Source: Oscillibacter valericigenes (GTDB lineage Bacteria; Bacillota; Clostridia; Oscillospirales; Oscillospiraceae). From it: a stretch of 37,570 nt of DNA. The translations under genes were made by a program, and so were the position numbers. The stretch covers positions 1 to 37,570 of the forward strand of contig NZ_JAFBIQ010000021.1 of assembly GCF_021531315.1 (NCBI RefSeq), in the 5' to 3' direction. Every line of letters begins with the position of its first letter. Within the stretch, counting starts at the first letter, position 1. The notes under the pieces are model-generated. The model saw nothing but the letters and a program-made list of their open reading frames with translations. It was not told the DNA's origin and ran no database searches. Positions 16,202-23,823 of the stretch are shown here, piece after piece.

Positions 16202-17224
16202 ATGTTAGCAAACTGGAAGGAGCGGATCTTTCCGCTCAATCGGCGGCAGGCGGTATTCGCCATGCTGCTGTGTCTGGTGCTGGCTGTGAATGCGGTCCCC
16301 GCCCTGCGCGCAAGCGCGCTCTACCTGATTACCGACGGCGAGGAGACCACAGCGGTCGGCCTTGCCGAGCCGGTGACGGCAGACAAACTGATCGTTGTCG
16401 GTTCGGCGGACGGCTCTGCCGAGCTGCGCTTTGAGGGCGGGCACAAGGTCACAGTCACCCGGGGTGAAGATTTTGTGCAGTATGCCACGACCCGCGCCAA
16501 TGAAACGGCCGCCGCGCTTTTAAAGCGCATGGATGTTTCCGTCGGGCCGATGGAAATGGTCAAGGTCGATGTGAGCGAGCCTGACATCGCCATTGAGATC
16601 GCTTCCAGCTTCACCTACTACGAAACGCTCACCGAGTCGGCGGCGCACGCCACGGTCTACGCCGAGAACTGCCGGATTCCCAAGGGCAAGACCGAAGTCT
16701 ATCAGCAGGGCATCGACGGTACGCGCGAGGTGGTCTATGAGGTCGTTTACGCCGACGGCGAGCTGGTCTCGCGTCAGGCAGTCGCCGAGCAGAACAACAC
16801 CAGCGTCACCGAATACGCCTATGTCGGCACGCTCGTGGAGGAGGTGCAGGCGGGCGATACCATCGCCTCGGTCGTCAAAAACAGCGACGGCAGCGGCTAT
16901 CTGCGCATGAAGTCCGGCGACTCGCTGCACTTCAGCGGCTCGATGGAGGTCACCTGCACCGCCTACACCACCGGCCACGATGGCGTGGGCACCCGCACCG
17001 CGACCGGCACGAGCGTGGCGCGCGGCTGCGTGGCGGTGGATAAGTCGGTCATTCCGTTGGGTACGACCATGTTCATCACCACCGCCTCCGGCTCCTACAC
17101 CTACGGTATGAGCCATGCGGAGGACACCGGCGTGCGCGGCGCGAAGATCGATCTCTATATGGATACCTACGACGAGTGCATCCAGTTCGGCCGCCGCAGC
17201 TCCATCGCCTATTTCCTCGACTGA
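16202..17224 (+). CDS. YabE-like secreted protein with G5 and 3D domains
   Basis: This 340-residue exported protein has a basic N-terminus and one hydrophobic segment (about residues 18-36; signal peptide or anchor). A DUF348-like N-terminal region follows, then a G5 domain (about 140-210: IPKGKTEVYQQGIDGTREVVYEVVYADGELVS), and a C-terminal 3D domain (about 245-338) with VTCTAYT, CVAVDKSVIPLGTTMFI, AEDTG and KIDLYMDTYDE. The 3D (double-psi beta-barrel) fold with these Asp residues is shared with lytic transglycosylase MltA and Rpf2/YabE proteins, so peptidoglycan remodelling outside the cell is the likely role. In Bacillus yabE lies near rsmA; here rsmA is also close (18181). A promoter and WalR-type box precede it. 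Start: ACGGAGGTCATCT before ATG. Confidence 0.88.
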   Translation: MLANWKERIFPLNRRQAVFAMLLCLVLAVNAVPALRASALYLITDGEETTAVGLAEPVTADKLIVVGSADGSAELRFEGGHKVTVTRGEDFVQYATTRANETAAALLKRMDVSVGPMEMVKVDVSEPDIAIEIASSFTYYETLTESAAHATVYAENCRIPKGKTEVYQQGIDGTREVVYEVVYADGELVSRQAVAEQNNTSVTEYAYVGTLVEEVQAGDTIASVVKNSDGSGYLRMKSGDSLHFSGSMEVTCTAYTTGHDGVGTRTATGTSVARGCVAVDKSVIPLGTTMFITTASGSYTYGMSHAEDTGVRGAKIDLYMDTYDECIQFGRRSSIAYFLD

Positions 17225-17240
17225 GAGAAGAATAGAGAAG

Positions 17241-17272
17241 AAAAAACCGGAAGCATCCGCTTCCGGTTTTTT
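17241..17272. terminator. Bidirectional terminator between the 3D-protein gene and tauE
   Basis: AAAACCGGAAGC and GCTTCCGGTTTT form a 12-bp stem with an ATCC loop, A-rich on the left and T-rich on the right. It serves both convergent genes. Confidence 0.85.
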
Positions 17273-17282
17273 GCCGCTTTTC

Positions 17283-18059
17283 TCAAAGCAGCAGCTCATA
17301 GAGCATTTTCACAAACAGCAGCCCCAGCACGAGGAACATCACATTGCGGATCTTCTTGCTGCCGCCGTGGATGGCGTAGCGTGCGCCGAGATAGTTGCCG
17401 AGGAGACTGCACAAAAGGGCGGGCAGTGCCAGCGCCCAGAGCACCTGTCCGTGCAGGACCCACACCGCGGCGGAGGCGGCGCAGGAGGCAAGGTTGCCCG
17501 CCTTGGCGCAGCCGCCGGCGGTGATCAGGTCGAGCGAGAGAAGCGCCGTGAAGCCGAGGATCATGAAGGTGCCGGTGCCCGGGCCGATCAGCCCATCGTA
17601 GCAGCCGAACACCAGCCCCACGAGGGCGGAGCGCATCAGCTCCTGCCGCGGCGTATAGACCGGACGCTCTTCGGCGGGGATATCCTTTCCGAAGTCCTTC
17701 TTGACGCTCAGGAAGATGGCGACGCAGGGCAGCGCGACGAGCATGATCGTTTCCAGTGCTTTTTCGGAGATGAGCGCCGCCAGCTCCGTGCCGACCGCCG
17801 AGCCGATGAGCGCACAGACCGCCGCCGTGACTGCGGGGCGCAGCAGAATCTTGCCGTTGCGGAAGTATTTGACGGTGGATGCGATAAGCCCCGTGCCGTT
17901 GACGATTTTGTTCGTTCCCATCGCAAGATGGGCGGGGATGCCTGCCATCAGATAGGCGGGCATGGTGATGAGCCCGCCGCCTCCGGCGACGGAATCGACA
18001 AAGCCGCCGAGCAGCACGAGCGGCAGCACGATAAGGTAGGTAACAGGCGTCAGTTCCAT
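17283..18059 (-). CDS. TauE/SafE family membrane permease
   Basis: This is a 258-residue integral membrane protein of the TauE/SafE (DUF81) family, putative exporters or importers of sulfite, sulfonates or other small anions. The hallmark glycine-rich repeats occur twice: GGFVDSVAGGGGLITMPAYL near the N-terminus and GCYDGLIGPGTGTFMIL near the middle, the usual two-fold duplicated architecture with about 7-8 membrane segments. The start at 18059 is preceded by AAAGAGGTCAC; upstream extension in frame overlaps the rsmA promoter region and was rejected. It stands alone, so the substrate cannot be guessed. Confidence 0.9.
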   Translation of the reverse strand: MELTPVTYLIVLPLVLLGGFVDSVAGGGGLITMPAYLMAGIPAHLAMGTNKIVNGTGLIASTVKYFRNGKILLRPAVTAAVCALIGSAVGTELAALISEKALETIMLVALPCVAIFLSVKKDFGKDIPAEERPVYTPRQELMRSALVGLVFGCYDGLIGPGTGTFMILGFTALLSLDLITAGGCAKAGNLASCAASAAVWVLHGQVLWALALPALLCSLLGNYLGARYAIHGGSKKIRNVMFLVLGLLFVKMLYELLL

Positions 18060-18180
18060 AAAATGTGACCTCTTTATATGAATATCGGCAAGATCATAGC
18101 ACAGAAACGAAAAAAATGCTACTCTTTTTCCGCGCGCTGTGATAAAATGTCCTAAACCTTTTACCCGCAAGGAGAACGAC

Positions 18181-19047
18181 ATGGAGTATTGTGACCTCGC
18201 CGCCATCGAGGCGCTGCTGCGCCGCCACGGCTTTCATTTCAGCAAGTCCATGGGACAGAATTTCCTCATCGACGCCTCCATCCCCGCCGCCATCGCCGAG
18301 GCGAGCGGAGCGGGGGAGGACAACGCTGTGCTGGAGATCGGCCCCGGCATCGGCGCGCTCAGCCATGAGCTGTGTGCGCGCGCGGGCAAGGTCGTTGCGG
18401 TCGAGCTGGACAGGGCCCTGCCGCCGATCCTCGCCGAGACGATGGCGAACTACGACAATTTCGAGGTCGTGTCCGCCGACATTCTCAAAACCGACCTCCC
18501 CGCGCTCGTGCGCGAGAAATTCGCGCCGCTCACGCCCGTCGTCTGCGCGAACCTGCCCTACAACATCACCACGCCCGCCCTCACCGCGCTCATCGAGTCA
18601 AAGTGCTTTGAGAGCATCACCGTGCTCGTGCAGAAGGAGGTCGCCGAGCGCCTGTGCGCCGCGCCGGGGACCGCCGCCTATGGCGCCTTCTCCGTCTATA
18701 TGCAGTACCACACCGCACCGCAGCTTTTGTTCGAGGTCGACCGCGAGTGCTTCCGGCCGCAGCCGAAGGTCACCTCCGCCGTGCTGCGCGCCGAGCTGCG
18801 CAGGGAGCCGCCCGTCGCGGTGGAGGACGAGAAGTTCTTCTTCCGCGTCGTCTACGCCGCCTTCGCGCTGCGCCGCAAAACGCTCGTCAACAGCCTGATG
18901 ACAGGCTTCGGCAGTCAGCTCAGCAAAGAGCAGCTCGCCGAGGCGGTCGTCTCCGCGGGCCTCGAGCCGACGGTCCGCGGGGAAAAGCTCGGGCTGGAGG
19001 AGTTCGCCCGCCTCGCCCGCGCGCTCGCCGCGCGCCTGCCGTCTTGA
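18181..19047 (+). CDS. rsmA: 16S rRNA (adenine(1518)-N6/adenine(1519)-N6)-dimethyltransferase
   Basis: This is a 288-residue KsgA/RsmA, which dimethylates two adenosines near the 3' end of 16S rRNA during late 30S assembly using S-adenosylmethionine. The sequence shows SKSMGQNFLID at the N-terminus, motif I EIGPGIGALS, the catalytic motif IV NLPYNITTP, and the C-terminal basic FALRRKTLVNSL that binds RNA. The start has a CAAGGAGAACGAC site. It is divergent from the tauE-like gene. Length is normal (~280-290). Confidence 0.95.
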   Translation: MEYCDLAAIEALLRRHGFHFSKSMGQNFLIDASIPAAIAEASGAGEDNAVLEIGPGIGALSHELCARAGKVVAVELDRALPPILAETMANYDNFEVVSADILKTDLPALVREKFAPLTPVVCANLPYNITTPALTALIESKCFESITVLVQKEVAERLCAAPGTAAYGAFSVYMQYHTAPQLLFEVDRECFRPQPKVTSAVLRAELRREPPVAVEDEKFFFRVVYAAFALRRKTLVNSLMTGFGSQLSKEQLAEAVVSAGLEPTVRGEKLGLEEFARLARALAARLPS

Positions 19048-19088
19048 CGGCGGAAACCCACTTATAGAAAATAATAATAAGCTGATTT

Positions 19089-19147
19089 ATTGCTATTGAA
19101 CGTTCTTTCTGCTAAACTGCTGGAACAGGAGGACTCTCAATAGCAAT
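19089..19147 (+). repeat. 11-bp inverted repeat around a candidate promoter upstream of pckG
   Basis: ATTGCTATTGA (19089-19099) and its perfect reverse complement TCAATAGCAAT (19137-19147) are separated by 37 nt. The left arm overlaps a candidate -35 TTGCTA (19090-19095), with TAAACT (19113-19118) 17 nt downstream as the -10. The arrangement looks like two operator half-copies on either side of a transcription start, which would place pckG under repressor control. No regulator is identified. The rest of the 217-nt gap shows nothing else I can name. Confidence 0.45.
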
Positions 19148-19264
19148 TTTCTCTGTGCATCGGCCAGCTCCCTCTCTCATTTCGGGATGACAGCGCGCTA
19201 CACAGCCACGGGGCAAAAATTTTTCCTTTGCTCCGCGGATCATGCTGAGGAGAAAAGAAACGAG

Positions 19265-21091
19265 ATGACAAAGACCGCAGGAAAGTCCGCCCTCAAGTGG
19301 CTGGACAAGAAGACCGCGCTCACGCGCAACGAGGCCGTCCTTCAGTGGATGGAGGAAATGGCCGCCATGACGCAGCCGGACAAGATCGTCTGGATCACCG
19401 GCGAGGAGGAGCAGCTTGAGGCACTGCGTGCGCAGGCCGTCGAGGAGGGCATCCTCATCAAGCTCAATCAGGACAAGCTCCCCGGCTGCTATCTCCACCG
19501 CACCGACCCGGACGATGTCGCCCGTGTCGAGGACCGCACCTTCATCTGCTGCGAGCGTGAGGAGGATGCAGGCCCTACCAACCACTGGATGGACCCCAAG
19601 GAAATGTATGCGAAGATGTACGCCCTCGCCGACGGCGCCTACAAGGGCCGCACGATGTATGTCATTCCCTACTCCATGTCCATCATCGGCTCGCCGTTCG
19701 CCAAGTACGGCTTTGAGCTGACGGACTCCATCTATGTCGTTTTGAATATGGCGATCATGACCCGTATCGGCAAGGCCGTGTGCGACGCGCTCGGCGACGA
19801 TACCGGTTTCATCAAGGGGCTGCACTGCCAGTGCGATCTCGATAAAGACAACAAGTACATTGTCCACTTCCCGCAGGACAATACCATCATTTCCATGAAT
19901 TCCAACTACGGCGGCAACGTGCTTCAGGGCAAGAAGTGCTTCGCCCTGCGCATCGCCTCCAACCTCGGTCGGCAGGAGGGCTGGATGGCCGAGCACATGC
20001 TCATTCTCGGCATCCAGAATCCCCGCGGCGAGATCAAGTATGTCTCCGCCGCCTTCCCCTCCGCCTGCGGCAAGACGAACCTTGCCATGCTCATTCCGCC
20101 CGAGGGACTTCAGCGCTGGGGCTGGCGCGTTTGGTGCGTGGGCGACGATATTGCGTGGCTGCGCATCGGCAAGGACGGCAGGCTTTGGGCCGTCAACCCC
20201 GAAAACGGCTTCTTCGGCGTCGCTCCCGGCACCTCGATGAAGTCCAACCCCAACGCCCTCATCTCCACGCATAAGGACACCATCTTCACCAACGTCGCCC
20301 TCGACCTGAGTGACAACACCGTCTGGTGGGAGGGGCTCAACAAGACGCCGCCCGCCCGCGCGATCGACTGGCGCGGCCGTCCGTGGACACCGCAGAGCCC
20401 CGAAAAGGCCGCGCATCCCAACAGCCGCTTCACCGCGCCCGCACGCAACTGCCCCTGCCTGAGCCCCGAGTACGACAATCCCGAGGGCGTGCCCATCAGC
20501 GCTATCGTCTTCGGCGGCCGCCGCGCCAAGACCGCACCGCTGGTCTACCAGTCCTTCAACTGGCAGCATGGCGTGTTCGTCGGCTCCATCATGGCCTCGG
20601 AGACCACTGCCGCCGCCACCGGTCAGGTCGGCGTCGTGCGCCGCGATCCCATGGCGATGCTGCCCTTCTGCGGCTATCACATGGGCGACTACTGGCAGCA
20701 CTGGCTGGATATGGGCAAGAAGATCCCCCACCCGCCCAAGATCTTCAACGTCAACTGGTTCCGCACCGACGACGAGGGCCACTTCGCATGGCCCGGCTTC
20801 GGCGACAATATGCGCGTGCTGCAGTGGATCATCTCCCGCGCGGACGATGAGATCGGCGCGGCGGAGACCGCGCTCGGCTACGAGCCGAACACGCACGACA
20901 TCGACATGGAGGGCCTCGAGATGTCCATGTACGATATGCGCCGCCTGCTCTCCGTCGACCGCGACCTCTGGCTGCAGGAGTGCTCCGACGCCCGCGCCTA
21001 CTACGAGAAGATCGGCAAGGTGCCCGAGGAGCTTTATGAGGAGCTTGATGCCCTTGAAATGCGCCTCAACCGCGGCTACAAGATCAAGTAA
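19265..21091 (+). CDS. pckG: Phosphoenolpyruvate carboxykinase (GTP)
   Basis: This is a 608-residue cytosolic enzyme interconverting oxaloacetate plus GTP with PEP, CO2 and GDP. It is of the GTP family: AGPTNHWMDP (substrate site), NYGGNVLQGKKC, the P-loop FPSACGKTN with the reactive Cys at residue 268, VGDDIAWLRIGKDGRLWAVNPE, HPNSRFTAPARNCP, and DWxxGVFVG-type SFNWQHGVFVGS. The ATP-type found in most Firmicutes has a different fold signature and is ~530 residues. The start at 19265 has GCTGAGGAG upstream; an in-frame ATG at 19187 exists but has no good ribosome site. In an anaerobe the enzyme may run either in gluconeogenesis or towards oxaloacetate. Confidence 0.95.
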   Translation: MTKTAGKSALKWLDKKTALTRNEAVLQWMEEMAAMTQPDKIVWITGEEEQLEALRAQAVEEGILIKLNQDKLPGCYLHRTDPDDVARVEDRTFICCEREEDAGPTNHWMDPKEMYAKMYALADGAYKGRTMYVIPYSMSIIGSPFAKYGFELTDSIYVVLNMAIMTRIGKAVCDALGDDTGFIKGLHCQCDLDKDNKYIVHFPQDNTIISMNSNYGGNVLQGKKCFALRIASNLGRQEGWMAEHMLILGIQNPRGEIKYVSAAFPSACGKTNLAMLIPPEGLQRWGWRVWCVGDDIAWLRIGKDGRLWAVNPENGFFGVAPGTSMKSNPNALISTHKDTIFTNVALDLSDNTVWWEGLNKTPPARAIDWRGRPWTPQSPEKAAHPNSRFTAPARNCPCLSPEYDNPEGVPISAIVFGGRRAKTAPLVYQSFNWQHGVFVGSIMASETTAAATGQVGVVRRDPMAMLPFCGYHMGDYWQHWLDMGKKIPHPPKIFNVNWFRTDDEGHFAWPGFGDNMRVLQWIISRADDEIGAAETALGYEPNTHDIDMEGLEMSMYDMRRLLSVDRDLWLQECSDARAYYEKIGKVPEELYEELDALEMRLNRGYKIK

Positions 21092-21110
21092 AGACAAACA
21101 GACGAAGAGA

Positions 21111-21138
21111 AGGACGCTGCCCGACGGGCAGCGTCCTT
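21111..21138. terminator. Bidirectional terminator between pckG and the SLH protease gene
   Basis: AGGACGCTGCCC pairs perfectly with GGGCAGCGTCCT around a 3-nt loop. It lies 19 nt after pckG and 17 nt after the end of the convergent minus-strand gene. The flanking T/A tracts are short. Confidence 0.75.
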
Positions 21139-21155
21139 CCTGCTTGTCATCCTTC

Positions 21156-22442
21156 TTATTCCTCCGCCTCGGCGGCCTCGTGCGCCGCGGCCACGGCCTC
21201 GCGCACCTCCTCGAGCGTCATGCCTTCGCCGGAGAGCTCGGCCTCCATCGCGGGATCGACCGGCACGCAGAGGTACATGTTGTTGCCATAGGCGTAGGCG
21301 CCGGTCGTCACGGCGACGGCATGGCCGAGCGCATTGAGCAGCACACCGCCGCTCGAGCCGCGCGAGATCGTCGCGTCGCTGACGATGCAGGGGCGCGCGG
21401 ACAGATCGGTCTCGTGCGCGGTGGAGCTGATGACGCCCTCACTGAGCGCCAGCCCCAGCCCCAGCGGGTTGCCGATGGCGTACACCGCGTCGCCGACCCG
21501 CGCCTCCCTCGCGCCCGCAAGGGGAATGGCATGGAAGCGGGGGATGTTCTCGCCCTCCTCGCTCGTGCGCGCGATGCGCAGCACCGCGAGGTCGATCCCC
21601 TCGTCATAGTACAGCACACGCTCGATCGCGCACACCTCGCCGGTCGCAAGCGTCGCCGTGCCGGCGACAGCGCCGTCGATGGAGTGGTAATTCGTTACGG
21701 CAAGGCCGTCCGAACGGATGAGAAAGGCGCTGGCGTTGGCGGACGCATTTCCCTTCTCGACCGCCTTCTCGCTGTTGTAGAGCTTCAGGCAGAGCACAGC
21801 GGAGAGCGTGCGGTCGGCGGCCTCGCGCGCCGTCAGATACTCGTCGCGCAGACCGAGCGCGTCGACCGCGGCGGCGGTGCAGAGCCTTTTGGTCAGCAGT
21901 GTGTCGAGCAGCGTGCCGCCGTCCCTTTTGGGATAGGTCAGCGCCGCGAGCGCCGTTTCAAAGAGGTCGCCGCGCGTGAGCGTACCGTCGAGCGGGCGGG
22001 AGATCAAGCCGATGCGCAGCGCCGTGCGCGCAGCGTCGGAGCCGAGCTCTTCGCCGTAGCCGAGGGCGCGCAGCAGCATCGCGCACCAGAGCTTTGCCTC
22101 CAGCGCGCCGTTGGGCAGATATTCGCTCCAGTCGATCAGGTTCTGATAGGCGCAGTAGTTCACCGCGCTCCATGCCCAGCGGGGCACATCCTTCCAGCCG
22201 CAGTTTCGTTTGTCGGCACGGGCAGCCTTCTCCGCGCCGAGCAGCCGCACGAGCAGCGCAGCGGCTTGCTCCTGCGTGGCGTCGGCATCGGCATCGTAGC
22301 CGCTGCCGGTGCCGGAGACAAGGCCGAGGGACGCAAGGGCGCGCGCGGCACGCGCTCCGTCGCCCTCCAGCGCCTGCGCGGCGGGGAGCAGGGAGACCGT
22401 CAGCGCGAGCGCGCAGACGAGGGACAGCAGTTTCTTTTTCAT
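21156..22442 (-). CDS. Secreted SLH-like / trypsin-like (S1C) serine protease
   Basis: This 428-residue protein has a Sec signal peptide (MKKKLLSLVCALALTVSLLP, cleavage after AQA). Residues ~30-215 resemble degenerate S-layer-homology repeats: LASLGLVSGTG, ATQEQAAALLVRLLG, WKDVPRWAWSAVNYCAYQNLI and AKLWCAMLLRALGY. A trypsin-like protease domain follows, with a plausible triad His253 (VTNYHSIDG), Asp284 (EGIDLAVLRI) and Ser364 (RGSSGGVLL), plus the HtrA-type GNPLGLG segment. No PDZ domain is seen, unlike HtrA. It probably acts at the cell surface, anchored by the SLH part, in protein quality control. The start at 22442 has GGAGGTCGCCC. Its promoter lies at 22476-22504. Confidence 0.83.
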   Translation of the reverse strand: MKKKLLSLVCALALTVSLLPAAQALEGDGARAARALASLGLVSGTGSGYDADADATQEQAAALLVRLLGAEKAARADKRNCGWKDVPRWAWSAVNYCAYQNLIDWSEYLPNGALEAKLWCAMLLRALGYGEELGSDAARTALRIGLISRPLDGTLTRGDLFETALAALTYPKRDGGTLLDTLLTKRLCTAAAVDALGLRDEYLTAREAADRTLSAVLCLKLYNSEKAVEKGNASANASAFLIRSDGLAVTNYHSIDGAVAGTATLATGEVCAIERVLYYDEGIDLAVLRIARTSEEGENIPRFHAIPLAGAREARVGDAVYAIGNPLGLGLALSEGVISSTAHETDLSARPCIVSDATISRGSSGGVLLNALGHAVAVTTGAYAYGNNMYLCVPVDPAMEAELSGEGMTLEEVREAVAAAHEAAEAEE

Positions 22443-22475
22443 GGGCGACCTCCGATGCTTTTGAAATCTGCCGCC

Positions 22476-22504
22476 ATTATGACACAGTTCGCGCCAAAGG
22501 GCAA
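22476..22504 (-). promoter_or_regulatory. Promoter of the SLH protease gene
   Basis: On the minus strand, TTGCCC (22499-22504), 17-nt spacer, CATAAT (22476-22481). A 15-nt palindromic sequence, TTCCCGCGCGGGACA (22511-22525), abuts the -35; the same word occurs upstream of glmS. Confidence 0.6.
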
Positions 22505-22581
22505 CTCTTTTTCCCGCGCGGGACATAGGCCGCGCGAACGCGGCATAAAAATGAGCAGATCATTTTCAGGGAGGCCAACCG

Positions 22582-23214
22582 ATGAAAAAGCTTGCCGCCG
22601 CGATTTTCAGCGCCCTTTTGCTCCTGATTCCGCTCACCGCCTGCACAAAGGAGACCGACACGCGCGCCGAGCGGGTGCGGGATCGATACGCCGCGCCCCT
22701 CGCCTACGCCGCTGCCGCCGAGGTCGCTCTTGCGGGCGAGACGGAAGATGTGCGCTGCACGCTCCGCTTCGACGCGGACGGGACGGAAACGCGCGTCACC
22801 GTCCTCGCGCCGGAGCTGCTCGCGGGCGTGACGGCGCGCCTCGGCGAGGACGCGCTCAGGCTTGAATACGACGGCCTCGTGCTCGACGCGGGCGGACCCA
22901 TCGGCGGCGTCAACGCCGTGAGCTGCGTCCCGCTCGCGCTGCGCGCCGTCGGAGAGGGCTGGCTGCTCGAGCGCGGCGAGGAAGACCTCAGCTATGGCGG
23001 CGGGACCGTCCGCGCCCTGCGCCTGCGCTTTGAGAGCGAGGCGGACGGCCATACCATCGAGACCGCCGTTTGGTTCGGCGCGGATGACACGCCTCTGTAC
23101 GCCGAGATCGCGGAAAATGAAAAAATTACCGCATATATGGAGTTTACGAGCTTTGCTTTTTGTGATACAATAACGCAAGACACCCAGACCCCCTCCCCCG
23201 GCGCTGACGGATAA
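22582..23214 (+). CDS. Predicted lipoprotein of unknown function
   Basis: This is a 210-residue protein with a lipoprotein signal, MKKLAAAIFSALLLLIPLTAC, where Cys21 would be lipidated and anchored on the outer face of the membrane. The mature part is acidic, beta-rich and shows alternating charged strands (VRCTLRFDADG, LRLEYDGLVLD, VRALRLRFESEADG). This is reminiscent of the LolA/LppX-like half-barrel fold, but that is only an impression. I recognise no named family. It begins behind a CAGGGAGG site, divergent from the SLH protease. A candidate promoter for the downstream mazF lies within its 3' end. Confidence 0.8.
   Translation: MKKLAAAIFSALLLLIPLTACTKETDTRAERVRDRYAAPLAYAAAAEVALAGETEDVRCTLRFDADGTETRVTVLAPELLAGVTARLGEDALRLEYDGLVLDAGGPIGGVNAVSCVPLALRAVGEGWLLERGEEDLSYGGGTVRALRLRFESEADGHTIETAVWFGADDTPLYAEIAENEKITAYMEFTSFAFCDTITQDTQTPSPGADG
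23143..23171 (+). promoter_or_regulatory. Candidate promoter for mazF inside the lipoprotein gene
   Basis: TTTACG (23143-23148), 17-nt spacer, TACAAT (23166-23171), about 200 nt upstream of the mazF start. This is the only AT-rich stretch in the 3' end of the lipoprotein gene. Confidence 0.5.
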
Positions 23215-23367
23215 GCACCGCCGCCGCGCTTTTGGCATAGGATAGCGTGGGCGGGGGAGCAGAGAAATTCAGCGCGCTCCGTATAAATCCCGCCCGAGTG
23301 TGGGAGAATGAATGTGACCGGCCGTGAAGACCGCGGCGGGAACTTCTTCTCGGAGTGTGAACGAAGC

Positions 23368-23733
23368 GTGGATACCAATGTCAGACGAGGCGATATCTAT
23401 TACGCCGACCTCTCTCCCGTGGTCGGGAGCGAGCAGGGCGGCGTGCGACCGGTGCTCATCATCCAGAACGACACCGGCAACCGATACAGCCCGACGGTGA
23501 TCGCCGCCGCCATCACATCGCAGACGAATAAGGCGAAGCTGCCGACGCATATCGCGCTCTCCGCGCCGGACCACGGTCTGCCGCGCGACAGCGTGGTGCT
23601 GCTCGAGCAGGTTCGCACGCTTGACAAGCGCCGTCTGCGCGAGCGCATGGGGCGTGTGGACGGCGCGCTCATGGAGCGCATCGACGCCGCCATCGCAGTG
23701 AGCTTCGGGCTTGGCAATACGCAGCTGATCTGA
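23368..23733 (+). CDS. MazF/PemK-type mRNA interferase (EndoA-like)
   Basis: This is a ~121-residue toxin-family ribonuclease. The fold signature [30 protein letters not shown] is almost identical to Bacillus NdoA/EndoA over residues ~6-35, followed by [37 protein letters not shown] and a C-terminal helix. Such enzymes cut single-stranded RNA at short motifs (UACAU in Bacillus). I place the start at GTG 23368, because the homologous proteins begin 4-6 residues before RRGD. An in-frame ATG at 23308 would add 20 residues with no family counterpart and has no properly spaced ribosome site. No MazE-like antitoxin gene lies next to it. Confidence 0.85.
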   Translation: MDTNVRRGDIYYADLSPVVGSEQGGVRPVLIIQNDTGNRYSPTVIAAAITSQTNKAKLPTHIALSAPDHGLPRDSVVLLEQVRTLDKRRLRERMGRVDGALMERIDAAIAVSFGLGNTQLI

Positions 23734-23735
23734 AA

Positions 23736-23777
23736 GCGCCCGAAGGAAGGGAACGGCGCGTTCCTTTCCTTCGGCGC
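23736..23777 (+). terminator. Hairpin after mazF (probable terminator without a long T-run)
   Basis: GCGCCCGAAGGAAGGGAA and TTCCTTTCCTTCGGCGC form a ~17-bp stem with one bulge and one wobble, starting 3 nt after the mazF stop. The stem is long, but no U-tract follows, so it may be an mRNA-stabilising end rather than a classical terminator. Confidence 0.5.
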
Positions 23778-23823
23778 GGAAAAAGACATATCCCACCCGC
23801 ACGAAAGAAAGGCAAGGTACATC

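Noticed and set aside
19141-19264. In-frame upstream start of pckG at 19187
   Set aside because: The 26 added residues have no family counterpart and no ribosome site; a GAGGAG lies before the 19265 ATG.
19112-21097. A 661-codon open frame antisense to pckG
   Set aside because: GC-rich codons on the coding strand suppress stops on the other strand. The translation is low-complexity (A, G, R, H, V-rich) with no motif, and the pckG strand is a complete enzyme. The same applies to the long frame antisense to mutS2 (7232-9259).
20568-22865. A 765-codon open frame on the plus strand running across the pckG end and antisense to the SLH protease
   Set aside because: It crosses a terminator, is Arg/Ala-rich without any recognisable domain, and overlaps two well-supported genes.
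23308-23367. ATG at 23308 as the mazF start
   Set aside because: It would add 20 residues with no counterpart in EndoA proteins, and the GGGAG lies only one base before it. Kept as an alternative start, since it cannot be ruled out from sequence alone.
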